Below, one piece after another: positions 22,553 through 32,803 of a stretch of 64,000 bases of DNA. The notes under the pieces were generated by a model, which did no database searches, was not told the origin of the DNA, and saw only the letters and a list, made by a program, of their open reading frames with translations. The stretch is taken from the NCBI GenBank assembly GCA_031216915.1, contig CM062292.1, forward strand, positions 67,506,790-67,570,789, in the 5' to 3' direction. Numbering within the stretch: position 1 is the stretch's first letter; each line of letters begins with the position of its first letter. The translations under genes were made by a program, and so were the position numbers. This stretch comes from Pictodentalium vernedei. Lineage: Eukaryota > Mollusca > Scaphopoda > Dentaliida > Dentaliidae.

Positions 22553-22556
22553 TTAA

Positions 22557-23404
22557 GCAGTGCCCATGGTATTCATCTTTTATAGTTGACCTCCTGAAAA
22601 ATGACATCAGTGTGGATTTTCAAAGTTCAAACACATGAAATTCTGATATACATGTAAAATACTCTTATTCATGAATATACATAAACTACAAAAGTAACTG
22701 CTTAACACAAAAACAAAAATATGAAATTTCTTCCCACACACTATTTCTTTTCTTTTTCTTTAACCAAACATATGTTACATCATAAAAATGAAAAAACAAA
22801 TTCTCCAATATGAATTTTACACACACACACAACATAAAAAGGATCATAGCAACATTTACAAGAACTTTTTGAGTTTCAATTTGTTTTCCTTAACAAAACC
22901 ATAATATAGTTAACAAGCTCAACACAACAGAGATCGAAGATTCATGATAGCAGCTGAAATGTGGTCGCAGAATTACAATTACTTTATTTTTTGATTAAAT
23001 GTCATTAAATTTGATCAGCGAAAGATATCGTAAGCTTAGAACACTATGAGTGCTTCTGAAGAAAAAAACAAAAGTTTTTCAAGCTAAAAAAAAAACATAC
23101 TCAAACTTACTTTTGATTAAACAGTAACTAGTTTCCTTTTTAATATTTTTATATACATAACCATGCTTATTATCACAGGACACAATTTTTAGGTTTGACA
23201 TTAGAAATTTGCCCATAGATGTATCCAGAGAGAAGCATCGTGAGCCCCTGCCCCTATCCTGCCCCTCCCTCCACTTTAATCAAAATGTTCATCATAAAAA
23301 CAAGGAGCCCAAGGAGGGTCCTGAGACACCTAACAAAGTTCTTAAAGGAAGAATTTAATTAGCATCTATGGCTAGTTAACAGTACAGAGGAATGAAGTTA
23401 TGTA
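22557..23404. other. No gene recognised
   Basis: AT-rich sequence with no conserved frame, palindrome or repeat family that I recognise. Confidence 0.35.
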
Positions 23405-23590
23405 ATTATTTATACTCCCTAATGCATAACTCAGGAGCCCAAATATCAACCTAGGGACTTAACTTGAATCCAACTTCCCCCAAGGATGCTGTACACCAAA
23501 TAAAAGATTCTGAACAGTAGATCTGAAGGAGGAGATTTTTAAAGATTATTTGTCATATTACATCAAGTTAAAATTCGGGCTTCCGTAGGT
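23405..23590 (+). mobile_element. GAGGCCC-family fragment
   Basis: One unit with AGGAGCCCAAATATCAACC, AAGGATGCTGTACACC and GATTTTTAAAGATTATTTGT matches units at 15290-18100. No element ends are present. Confidence 0.6.
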
Positions 23591-23614
23591 TCAACAGATT
23601 GAGAGAAGACTCAA

Positions 23615-23839
23615 ATACCACCTTGAACCCTGGTGATATCTTCCATATCAGTTCAATGGCAGCAATTGGATGAGTCCACATTCATTATTTGGGGAAAGGC
23701 CAATTAATATTTTCAACCTGAAGCTGCACGTTGAATATATCAATGGATCTACCCCACACATTCACTTGGCACAGATCCTTCTTAATTTATGATGTATCAT
23801 GCGTCTGGACTGGAAAATTGGCCGCTCGGGTTCAAAGGG
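23615..23839. mobile_element. TTAA-F family MITE
   Basis: Matches 612-830 in order and orientation and ends GGGTTCAAAGGG before TTAA 23840-23843. The left terminus is worn (CCACCTTGAACCC). Its right end and the left end of the other copy together define the family's inverted terminal repeat. Confidence 0.6.
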
Positions 23840-24164
23840 TTAAGACTGACCGACGAATAGATATCATTATAGCTCACCTAGCCTTCAGCCATTGGATCTG
23901 CAGATTTAATTCAGGGATTCATCACGTGAAGCTTTGCATGTGTTCTTATACCTTTTCACTGAGTTTGATACTTGTTTAGGCAGAAGTTACACACCACTAA
24001 TGTTTTTGTGTCCTGTACCCGGGTGTTCCAAGAGCACACAGTTATATTTTTACCAAAAACAACTACGAATGGTACCAATAAACAACAAATTTTAACTGAG
24101 AATCTGATTTTTTGCCTCCAAAACCTAGTGAATGACCACTTATAGGAAGAAGCTTAACTCTTAA

Positions 24165-24473
24165 CCCGCCAAGTATTTTCAACATATTTTTTATCAAGCA
24201 GCCATGACTGGATTTGATAAAAAATATTTTCCATATTTAACTCAAGAAATCATTGATCGAAAAGTCAATTCAGTTTACAGCAGGGAAATTTGATTATTGT
24301 GCCCAAATTATACTTATTTCAGTGACAAGAGAAATTCTGTCCTTGGCAGAAATATCCTCCAGCAGTGTGCAGGGAGTTAGTGAGCTTGCTCCAATGAAAA
24401 CTGAAAAAAAAAATTTATTGAATCGTGAATTTTGTGAATGGCCAGTTGTGGTAGTTATGTTAGTTAATATGGG
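24165..24473. mobile_element. TTAA-bounded element, probably TTAA-B related
   Basis: TTAA 24161-24164 followed by CCCGCCAAG, and the right end TTATGTTAGTTAATATGGG before TTAA 24474-24477. The right 60 bases resemble the worn end of family B (GAATGGCCAGTTGTGG). GAGCTTGCTCCAATGA may be the centre. The right TTAA is shared with the piggyBac remnant. Confidence 0.5.
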
Positions 24474-24477
24474 TTAA

Positions 24478-25169
24478 CCCCTTCAAGACAAGACTCTGCC
24501 AAACTGCCCCCCCCCCAGACTTGGTATATTGGGGTTAATTTCGAGATCATCTCGTCCATTAGATAAAGGTGTAAAAAATCCCATTCATTTGGATTGTCCA
24601 GTAAGTCAAGATTTATCTTCCCAGCTTCAGAACATGGGATATCTAGTGGAACAAAATCTGTGCATTTTTCCCACTGAAAAATTGGACCAATTCCACGACC
24701 ACGCCAGCTCCCTCATATTCTGCCATGTTCCTGACCAGCACTTTTTTTCTGCCGCGTCCCCTCCCACTGGCCAGTCCTATTCCAGACGAAGGACTCCCCG
24801 TCATCTGGATTATTACTGGCAACATCATCTGAATGTCCAGCACTCATAGTAGTGTCATGTGTGTCAGCATGATTTGAGCCCGACTGTACCGCAGAATCCT
24901 GTTCCACGTCGCTATCATTAGAATCATGGTTATCCGTGGAATTCCTATGATTCTGGTCAATTTGCACTAAAACTGTAGCCAAGCAAATAAAGGGAAGTAA
25001 CTCTAAATTCATTCAGGCATGGAAATTACTTCTGTGGACTGATAGAGATAGCACACGTGGACTGAGGTAAGAGTAGATGCATTATTATGCTATCGGCGCG
25101 CAGAGTGCCGACGGGTTTGTAGTGTCAGTCTAACACCAACGGGGCACGTGCTAACGAGGCACGAAAGGG
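24478..25169 (-). mobile_element. Internally deleted piggyBac element with both ends
   Basis: On the minus strand the element starts CCCTTTCGTGCCTCG inside TTAA 25170-25173. It has about 155 bases of leader, a transposase N-terminal remnant, and a terminus GTCTTGTCTTGAAGGGG against TTAA 24474-24477. At 692 bp, against roughly 2-3 kb for autonomous members of the superfamily, the transposase core (DDD region) and C-terminus are gone. It is the only piece of transposase from a TTAA-targeting superfamily that I found in the window. Confidence 0.78.
24520..25012 (-). pseudogene. piggyBac transposase N-terminal remnant
   Basis: Starting from ATG at 25012 the frame runs 99 codons through an acidic Asp/Ser/Asn-rich region (NDSDVEQDS) typical of piggyBac N-termini, then meets a TGA at 24713-24715. 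The same frame continues after the stop with GIGPIFQWEK, and then NEWDFLHLYLMDEMISKL. This last part matches the conserved piggyBac block in which a P.DFF.LF..DE signature precedes the ETNRYA motif. The sequence leaves homology shortly after that, close to the element end, so the catalytic domain is absent. One in-frame stop plus the internal deletion make this non-functional. An alternative reading, a secreted host protein based on the hydrophobic start MNLELLPFICLATVLV, is less likely given the flanking element ends. Confidence 0.7.
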
Positions 25170-25173
25170 TTAA

Positions 25174-25800
25174 CAAAGTTTTGCATCAGGAGAAAACAGG
25201 GTTTGCCGGGCACATTGTTTAGGTTTTTGATCATCCTCCATTCCATCAATAGAACTTTGGTTCTCACACTGGCACAACAAACAGTTCCTTGCATCAACAT
25301 CTTCCACAGTGTTTCTGAGTTATGATTTAGTGGTAGACATGTTCAGCTCTTTCAGTTCAATAATTGTAGTACATCAAAAGCAATGCCATGGGATGGCCAA
25401 TCCCCACCACCCAAGTCTAATAAGGCCAATAACTCTCAAAGAAATACTTGGACACAGCTGGTTTGCAAAAATCCATTCAAGATATCATCACTAAAATGCT
25501 GGATAATAAATTTAAAAATATTGTGAATGTCTTTAAAAAGCGAAGACAAGAAATGGGAATGGATAAAAAGACGGTTGGAACCCATTCCTATATTGTCCAC
25601 ACCCACCACCCCCCCCCCCCCCCCCCCCCACAGTATGTGTCGGGGCAAAATATGGAGATGGCAGATAAAATATGTTCATTCTCACAGTAAATGCATCTTG
25701 TTACTCTCGTAAATTTACTTTATATTATCCGGGACATTCCCGGTTTCGAGAGTAATTTCATTCACATTCCCATTACTATAGAAAAGCAGGTATATCTTAA
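25174..25800. other. No gene recognised; long poly-C tract
   Basis: A run of about 21 C lies at 25609-25629 and creates proline/glycine-rich frames on both strands that are not genes. At 25708-25755 CTCTCGTAAATTAC-like words around TATCCGGGACATTCCCGG form a short imperfect hairpin. Confidence 0.4.
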
Positions 25801-25987
25801 CCCTTTACCTAACAAATTGCCCGCATCTGACCATGTAATCTGCAAATTGAGCCGTTGAAAAAAATACTCCTCGAGCTCGTTCCAATGAGGAGTCCCATGA
25901 TACGGTTTTGTTGAAATGTTTTTAAAAATTTTTGAAAAATAGTAATTAAAATAATAAATTTTGGTATTCTCTGCATTGGGTAAAGGG
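25801..25987. mobile_element. TTAA-A family MITE, one arm deleted
   Basis: TTAA 25797-25800, CCCTTTACCTAACAAATTGC; end CTGCATTGGGTAAAGGG, TTAA 25988-25991. The left hairpin arm is missing, so the copy cannot fold fully and is about 45 bases shorter than the canonical element. Confidence 0.85.
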
Positions 25988-26317
25988 TTAAACCCTAGAG
26001 AAAATGTTGTGAAGCAGTGTGGCAAAAAACACTACAACACTACTTCCACCATAGCAAATGATTCGACCTTGCAACATCTTGTTTGGAAATTAAACCCACT
26101 GATCAATATATCACCGAGTCGAGTGAGCAGATTATCACTCAACCCTTATGGAATAGAATGTCCACCAAAGCCACAACTGAAATATTGAACAAGTGTAATG
26201 ACCCTTCTACAAGGCATCCAATGTATCTGATACGATGGTCAATTTACACAGCTAAAATTGTACCATATTACTTCCAAACATTTGTGCCAAATGGAATTTG
26301 AAAATTTAAAAAAATAT

Positions 26318-26866
26318 CAGGGCTTATATTTCATCTAAATTTGTGAGAATCCATTTGGATTCTCGTGTAAATGGTTGCGAGAATCCATACCTACTATGAG
26401 TGTCCCAGAATCCCATGACGTCACCAAGGTTCAACCACTGTATACTGATAACACATGTTAAGCTTTTACCCAACACACCTTTTTAATTTTTAAAACTAAA
26501 TTTGATAATTTTTAAACAATAAATAATAAATAAATGATAAAATAATTAAATGAACAATATTTACCAATAAAATCTTACAAATATGGCTGTCGTTGGAACT
26601 GGTTCAATGAGCCGGTTCCAATGACAGCCATATTTGTGCAATTTTATTGACAAGGTGTCAGGATATTTCAGGTCATGTTAGCCTTCTATTGGTTAATTTG
26701 TTGCCACTGTGTTAGATAAAGGGTTGAATTGACTCAATTTTTTTCACGCGAATCCTAGCAGAGGTGCAGCGAGAATCTACATGGATTCTCGTCGGTTTTA
26801 TTGCACATATCTTTGTGCGAATCGATTCTCGGATTCTTGTCGAAATATAAGCCCTGAATATTTTCA
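26318..26866. mobile_element. hAT-like MITE interrupted by a TTAA element
   Basis: Inverted ends CAGGGCTTATATTTC and GAAATATAAGCCCTG. Just inside, GAGAATCCATTTGGATTCTC and later GAGAATCTACATGGATTCTC repeats occur. The insertion at 26462-26723 splits it. Flanks are A/T only (AATAT on both sides), so the duplication length cannot be fixed; hAT assignment is tentative. Confidence 0.6.
26462..26723. mobile_element. TTAA-C family MITE (nested)
   Basis: TTAA 26458-26461 then GCTTTTACCCAACACACC; ends GTTAGATAAAGGG then TTGA (mutated TTAA). The centre is a hairpin ATATGGCTGTCGTTGGAAC and partner GGTTCCAATGACAGCCATAT. Termini resemble A and B, but the arms are distinct. Confidence 0.75.
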
Positions 26867-27417
26867 ATAAAAATAATCAATGCACAAAGCTCTACCATTA
26901 TCTCAGCCCAAACATTCTCATTCAGGCCTATATCCTTGTAACAATGCAGGGCTTTATGTTTTTGTATTCCTGACAGGCAAGAATTATTTCAATTTTCATT
27001 GTAATGTTGACTGGAAAATACAGAAATTAGTGATTCATTAGAAAAATCTGAACACTTGCAAATGTGGTATCCAGTTGTATTTTCCATATCAGGCCTGCAA
27101 TACGTTGCCAAAATAAGTGCAATGTAATTAATGAATGCAATATTGCATCGGGGAATTGCAGACCGAGTAGATGGTCATCACATGTGGGAAAATTTCTAAC
27201 CAAAAAAAAAACTGCATCAGATGCATCGAGTGCATGCAGGTGGGCCTTGAGATGCAAGCAATTTCTCACCCACAGGGCATTTCAGTTAAACCCAGAGATC
27301 CACAGCATGAAACACCTTGTGCCTCTTACACTATTTCACAGACTGACTGTGAGGGTTGAAATTCCACTCCTTTGATGTTCCACTGATTGTGTGCTTTCAA
27401 TGTACTGTTCAAGAACT
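26867..27417. other. No gene recognised
   Basis: Overlapping short frames at 27027-27375 on both strands have no recognisable family. No repeat ends seen. Confidence 0.35.
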
Positions 27418-27640
27418 AATTTATTGGTGTTCAAAGTCACATATTTTGGCACAATACTTAAATCATGAACACAACATGGATAAGTCAAGTCCAACAAATC
27501 TTTAAAACCCATGTTGCTCATTTTAAAGGACTTCGACCTCAGGCATTGGTTACCGGGTCCCATTTTACGAGTAAAACAGAACTTGTTTACCAAAGCAAAC
27601 AGGCAGTGCTTCGTTTCTAGTGGTTCCCAAAGGAGAACAA
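27418..27640 (-). mobile_element. SINE-2 family retroposon
   Basis: Tail TTATTGGTGTTCAAAGTCAC, body with CAACATGGATAAGTCAAGTC and AGGCATTGGTTACCGGGTCC, head near AGTGGTTCCCAAAGG. Close in order to the copies at 28250 and 32370. Confidence 0.65.
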
Positions 27641-27983
27641 GCATTAAAGTGATCAATTAACTAACTGGCAATTAACCAAGATTCATTGTTTCGATTTCAT
27701 GCTTCATGGATTCACCAATCTTCACAAAGTGCTCTCCAAACTTCAATAGGTATTTAATGCTACTTTTGATATGTACACTGCTTCTATTGTAAATGAAAAA
27801 CAAGATGTACAAGGCCCCACAAAGTAGCTCTTCTGTTTCTCAGGCCATTATTTGCAAAATTGCAAGCAGGCGAGCGGGTTTTTATTTTGTTTTTTATTTC
27901 TGTAATAATTTCTTTGCCATCACGTTCTTGGTTTATGTTTTAGGTCTCATAATCTACAGAAAAAGCATGGATGGTGTATTTCA

Positions 27984-28047
27984 TCCCTTGAGAGCAAGAA
28001 GGCTTTGCAATGCTAAAGCATTGCAAAGCCTTCTTGCACTCAAGGGA
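27984..28047. repeat. Perfect hairpin, ~31-bp arms
   Basis: TCCCTTGAGAGCAAGAAGG... pairs with its complement ending CTCAAGGGA, with almost no loop (AAAGC centre). One mismatch (GAG/ACT) in the arms. Outer sequences do not pair convincingly. Confidence 0.8.
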
Positions 28048-28249
28048 CAAATTTATCAATTTTTTTAACTTGGGTAAAATATCAGACATAAACCATTTAA
28101 TTTTTATTTTTTTTAAATTTACATTGGTTATAAAAAGAGAGCCTGCCAAAAGAACCATGTAGGAGGGCGTGAGAAATAGATTTTTATTTTTTTTGTGCCT
28201 AAAAAAACAATTTTTCATTGACGAAAAATATAAAATAACAGTAAGTATA

Positions 28250-28445
28250 TTATTTATTTATTTATTGGCCTTTAAGGTTACATAGTTCTGCACAATGGCT
28301 AATCGTGACCACAACATGGATACAAAGTGGAGTCCAGCCAATTGTTTATACCCATGTTGCCTCTTTTACAGGGCTTCCACTGCAGGCATTGGTTACCAGG
28401 TCCTATTTTACTATTAAAACAAAGCTTGTTTACGACAGTGCATAT
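28250..28445 (-). mobile_element. SINE-2 family retroposon, 5'-truncated
   Basis: TTTATTTATTGGCCTTTAAG tail, CACAATGGCTAATCGTGACC, AGGCATTGGTTACCAGGTCC, stopping after GCTTGTTTACGACAGTG, about 30 bases short of the family's head. Confidence 0.65.
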
Positions 28446-28792
28446 AATTTATTGTTGTAAAGGGCTCGCTGGGAATTTTCCAACATTGTGTTAGATCCCC
28501 GCGGATTATTGGTTCATTGGAGGACACTCATGAAATAAGCTGAAGAATTCTAAAATGCAAATTTCACCCTTTCCACAAACACTGGTAAAAAAAAAAAAAA
28601 ATTCCCTGAAAAAGGGGTTGACTGAAAAAAGTTATGGTAACCATTTTTGAGTTGCTCTAATTTCTACTTTATACAGGCCCACAATATATTTTGGATTGTA
28701 TGAAGCATGCATGTATCGAGATTTTCAAAGGAAGAGACAAGCGAGTGAGTGGCAGGTATGCTTGTCCAATACAAGAGTATTTTTTACTTTTT

Positions 28793-28948
28793 GAAGTCAC
28801 ATATTTCTGCATAATGGCTAATCGTGACCGCAACATGGTGATTTCACCCCAAGCATTGGTTACTAGGTCCCATTTTAAAAGTAAAACAGAGCTTGTGTAC
28901 CATGGTAAACAAGCACTGCTTCACTTCCTGGGGTTCCCACAGGAAATA
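28793..28948 (-). mobile_element. SINE-2 family retroposon, internally deleted
   Basis: GTCACATATTTCTGCATAAT and GACCGCAACATGG are joined directly to CCCCAAGCATTGGTTACTAG, skipping about 60 bases of the family body. Ends at GGGGTTCCCACAGG. Next to it, 28986-29050 holds a 27-base tandem duplication with CCCAATACCTAGACCTGTAA. Confidence 0.65.
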
Positions 28949-29186
28949 CAAGAGTAACATCATATGAATGTCTGATGCCAGACCCAATGTAATGCCCAAT
29001 ACCTAGACCTGTAATGAACCATGCCCAATACCTAGACCTGTAATGAACCAATATGGGCAAATCAGGAAATTTTGATGACTTATTTTTCAAAAAGAGTCGA
29101 CTTGCCATTTAGCATGGATAAAAAGGAAAACACCTGCTATGCAGAGAAGAAACATTATAAGTTGTTATAACATCTCCGTCACCAAG

Positions 29187-29291
29187 TATGGTATATGGAG
29201 ATTTAATACCTGGATGTTGGTTTTTAAACACCAAGCCTCGGGCGAGGTGTTTAAATGAGACATCCGGGTATTAAATCTCCATATACCATAC
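29187..29291. repeat. Hairpin element
   Basis: Arms with TATGGTATATGGAGATTTAA and TTAAATCTCCATATACCATA, continuing inward through TACCTGGATGT / ACATCCGGGTA to a second inner stem TTTAAACACC..GGTGTTTAAA around GCCTCGGGCGAGG. One of the largest cruciform-capable units here. Confidence 0.8.
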
Positions 29292-29495
29292 ATGTTGGCA
29301 GAGATAACGTTTTTGTCCTGTTTGAAATATAATACAAACATAGTAGAAATAAATTTGTGGATGCATTTCTCAGCTCCACAATCACTAGGACCAAATTTAT
29401 GATAATTATTTTGTTCTTATAAAGTAGAAGACAACAGATAGAGTTACATCCCTTGGGTCGTTCAGGAAACAAGTAAACAGTATTTTGTTGACAGA

Positions 29496-29565
29496 TCGTC
29501 CCCTGAGTTCCAATGTGTTCTATGTGCCTACTGGCACATAGAACACATTGGTACTCAGGGGACGA
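29496..29565. repeat. Perfect hairpin, ~33-bp arms
   Basis: TCGTCCCCTGAGTTCCAATG pairs through GTTCTATGTGCC with its complement; the loop is 4 bases (TACT). One mismatch in each arm pair. Small frames across 29588-29857 to its right are not recognisable genes. Confidence 0.8.
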
Positions 29566-29857
29566 ATTATTTGCTCTTATTTTATTTTTATGATTGAATT
29601 GTCAGAAATCTGATGATATTTGTGACAATTTTCAGGTTTTTTGGTTCAATTTTTATGTTGAGGCGAGCAAATGCAGAAAGCTTTCGTTTAAACCACATAC
29701 CCGATGTTTCTTGTGCGCTTATATCCTGGATGTTGCACACTCTCATATACCTTGGATGTTGGGTGCACCCTTTGTCATGGCTATTTGTCCAAGGAATTCT
29801 GACCAATCAAAAGACAGAATTTATCGGGATATAGGGACAATATCCTTTACCTTTTAA

Positions 29858-30348
29858 CAGATTGTGCATTGACATGAAACATATCAGATCGATCACAGTA
29901 AGTGGGGGTTGAGAGCAAAAAAGGAAATGGTCGGAATGGCATTATCTGTAAATTTACCCAGTCATAAAATGTGCTTGTCAGAATTTGTCAAAAAAGTTGA
30001 AATCTCAGGAAAGGCTATGTTTACTTTGTCGGTGCATTCATATTTTATACTTTTTAGCACTTTTTCTTCCGACGACGACTCTCGGCTCTCATTCATCTTC
30101 TGGTGGAAAGATTTTCAGAGCTTTTTTACCCTTCTCTTATTCCTGTTACCATGAACAGTACTGTGATTTCAAAAGTGAACCGAGAATTACGACCAGCTCG
30201 TGACTGGATTTTGACCTGCTCAATATTCTCTCTCCGACTTTTTGTTGAATAAGAAACTGTTAAAAAATTGTATCTTGCATACTATTTTTGTTTGTTTTCC
30301 ATCATTCAGTCTTGATTTTCTATTTTATTTATAAAGTACAGTACCGAC
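29858..30348. other. No gene recognised
   Basis: Overlapping plus frames at 29909-30203 contain hydrophobic runs but no family I know. I see no splice or repeat structure to support a gene. Confidence 0.35.
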
Positions 30349-30583
30349 GCCATGGACTGGACGTAATCCAAGTGGGGCAGTAATGTCCATGCATGCATTT
30401 ACCAGGAAATAATAAAAATTATCATCAGCAAAATTTTAATTATTGAAGCACCAGGTTGTATCCGGTGTGTCATTAATTAAATTTTTGAAGATCCTATAAT
30501 TAGTGTTTGGAATCTAATATTATTGCGTCTGTGGAAATATTACCCACCCTTGGAAAGTGACCAGTCCACGGTGGCCATACTGT
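30349..30583. mobile_element. IR-I family element, copy 2
   Basis: GCCATGGACTGGACGTAATC at the left and CCAGTCCACGGTGGC at the right are inverted. Inside are the AATTATTGAAGCACCAGG hairpin and GGAATCTAATATTATTG shared with the copies at 20200 and 48279. It is the best-preserved copy at the ends. Confidence 0.7.
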
Positions 30584-30636
30584 AGGTGTCTACCAGTGAA
30601 AATGTTCTGTGTCCAGGGCCCAGTGCTATAAAACTT

Positions 30637-30803
30637 TCACAAATGTATTTTCTAGTTATGACTTCAAATCGGTTGAAATGAAGCATAAGCATTTTCAAAG
30701 ATATGGCAATTTGCCATATCTTTTAAAATGCTAATGGTTTATTTTAGTCAGTTATATTAATAGGTAGAAAATACAATTCTAAAAAATATATTTGTAAATG
30801 TTT
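30637..30803. repeat. Long imperfect inverted repeat
   Basis: The core AAGATATGGCAA / TTTGCCATATCTT is nearly perfect. Outward, TGTATTTTCTAG pairs with TAGAAAATACA, and AAACTTTCACAAATGTA with TATTTGTAAATGTTT. It is probably a worn MITE. Confidence 0.6.
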
Positions 30804-30879
30804 AATAGTATTGGCTTCAGATCACAATCATATCATGATACAAATAAGTAAGAGAATGCTTTTGCCATCAGAGATCTGT

Positions 30880-31160
30880 GTGTATTACCACAGGGAATTA
30901 TTCAATTTACAGCAGAATTCATTTAATAGGAATTTTGGTAATTTTCCTGTATTCTGATGATAAACTGTATTCTAATGATAGACAGGGCACTTATTCTATT
31001 ATATCTTGTTTGACAGAGCCCAAAATAGGTCTATAAGCAAGGGGAGTTCATTGGTTGCCAAGAGTAATTATTCTTACAATAGAGCTCAAGATTTTGTATT
31101 CAATTAACAGGAGTTTACTCTACAGACTGTATGCAATTAATAGGTCAAATCTGTACTAAT
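30880..31160. mobile_element. Pogo-like MITE fragment
   Basis: Matches the 47406-48073 element in reverse (TCTATTATATCTTGTTTGAC, TAACAGGAGTTTACTCTA). It preserves the uninterrupted ATGCAATTAATAGG site used by the TTAA-A insertion at 21802. Confidence 0.6.
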
Positions 31161-31271
31161 GATAAAATTTTTTGTGTTTGAAATTCACACGGATCTGATC
31201 AAGTGTGGTCTACTACTAATGATAAAAGGTTTTGTGTTTGAAATTCACACAGATCTGATCAAGTGTGGTCC
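31155..31271. repeat. Tandem duplication, ~58-bp unit
   Basis: Two copies of a segment with CTACTAATGATAAAA and GTGTTTGAAATTCACAC, ending AAGTGTGGTC, differ at about four positions. A local duplication, not transcript-related as far as visible. Confidence 0.85.
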
Positions 31272-31625
31272 ACTTTATTAAACAATTTGAATAAGTGGGG
31301 GTCAATGTATACCATACTCTTCTTTAAAAAATGTAACCCTGTGTTTTGTATTTTTTTTAAATTCTTACATTAGGCCAAACAAAATTAAATAATTGATTCT
31401 CAGGCATTTTTTTTTTTTTTAAATGAGGTAGGGCGGTTTTTATTTTCATTTTTTATTCCTGATGGAATGGTCGCCAATGCCTAAAAACCAGTTGTGAGAG
31501 CCTAAAATTAAATTCTAGAGCTTCCATGTTGATTTTACTGATAGTATTATCTGTAACAGTCCACAAACAACACAAAATCAGCATAGAACAACCAAAATGG
31601 TGATAAAAAATAATGAGTTTTTTAA

Positions 31626-31853
31626 CTGGTTAAGTGCTAGAAGCCACAATCAAGCCTTTCAAAAAAATGAGGGTACCACTGCAAAAGCCAACATCTTTCT
31701 TACCCAAGTTTCGTATTCAGTCAAACGTAAATAAGTTTGTTTATTCAACTTTGTTCTATTACTAATTACTGGAGAGTGCCAGCAATAATTTGTAATAAAA
31801 CAATTTTTGATGAACAAATTCAGACCACCAAAACTAATCTAGCCCTCATGTAG
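31626..31853. mobile_element. TTAA-D family MITE
   Basis: TTAA 31622-31625, CTGGTTAAGTGCTAGAAGCC; end AATCTAGCCCTCATGTAG, TTAA 31854-31857. The central hairpin is partly deleted (only TTACTGGAGAGTGCC remains of the pair). Confidence 0.8.
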
Positions 31854-31857
31854 TTAA

Positions 31858-32369
31858 ATATGAGAATTGTGTTGCATTTTGCAAAGAGAATAACAATACT
31901 GTATCAATGTATTTGACATATTGCATTGCAAATCGGGATGTGATACCGCTAAAATCACACCCTATGATAGTTTTACACATTATAAATTTTGCCGCTGAAA
32001 TAAACATGAAGAACGTGGGTCGAAAAAATGAATGCGCTGTTGCCTGAGAATTAAAAGATTAATTTTCTTTAGCCTTATCTGTGAATAGCATTAACAATAT
32101 TAAGTGCCACAGGCAATTAAATTTTCAAATGTTTTAAAGTGTAACTTGTGAGGTCACGATATGTAGTTGGGAAAAGTTTGTTCATCTATATTCTATGAAA
32201 CATAACAAAAAAATATTTAAATAATTGAAAATTAATTTAAAAATACTGATAAACTCTACTGACTTATTTTCTAATATTAAAAGTAAAATAAACAACATGC
32301 ATAACGTGAAATTGTTCTATTTTTTTTTATTTGTTTTCTTTGTTTTTTTTTAAAATTTGTTTGCTTCTT
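31858..32369. other. No gene recognised
   Basis: AT-rich sequence without conserved frames or repeat ends. Confidence 0.35.
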
Positions 32370-32597
32370 TTTATTTATTTATTGGTGTTTAAGGTCATAT
32401 ATTTTTGCACAATGGTTAACAGTGACCACAACATGAAGATAAAGTTAAGTCCAGTCAATCGTTTATACCCATGTTGCCCATTTTTGAGGACTTTCACCCC
32501 AGGCACTGGTTACCAGGTCCTATTTTACCAGTAAAACAGAGCTTGTTTACCACAGTAAATAAGCACTGCTTCACTTCCCGGGGTACCCACAGGGAAA
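32370..32597 (-). mobile_element. SINE-2 family retroposon
   Basis: TTTATTTATTGGTGTTTAAG tail, then AGTCCAGTCAATCGTTTATA, CCCAGGCACTGGTTACCAGG, AAACAGAGCTTGTTTACCAC and TTCCCGGGGTACCCAC head. It shows the intact GCTTGTTTACCACAGTAAAT site that serves as empty-site reference for the TA-1 insertion at 56677. Confidence 0.75.
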
Positions 32598-32803
32598 TTT
32601 ATTTTTCTTGGGCCGTATCACATATCACCTAACACATCAGACAAACATGCCATGAAATCTAAACTCATTGTCAATCTTCCAAAAATTACTATTCCATTTT
32701 GGTGGTAATTTGAAATGAACCTTGCACCAAACAAAATACATGTAGCTAAACACAACCACTTGACAAAGTACTTTTTCTCAATTTTCAAATTTTTGGGGCT
32801 TAA

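Noticed and set aside
24643-24843. 66-codon minus frame (ending AQILFH)
   Set aside because: It is the shifted frame of the piggyBac transposase remnant. The adjoining frame carries the family motifs.
24713-25012. Secreted acidic host protein with a signal peptide
   Set aside because: The hydrophobic start is suggestive, but the frame lies between two TTAA-flanked piggyBac ends and continues past a stop into a piggyBac motif, so a transposase remnant fits better.
25436-25712. Proline- and glycine-rich frames
   Set aside because: They are created by a run of about 21 C bases and have no conserved neighbours.
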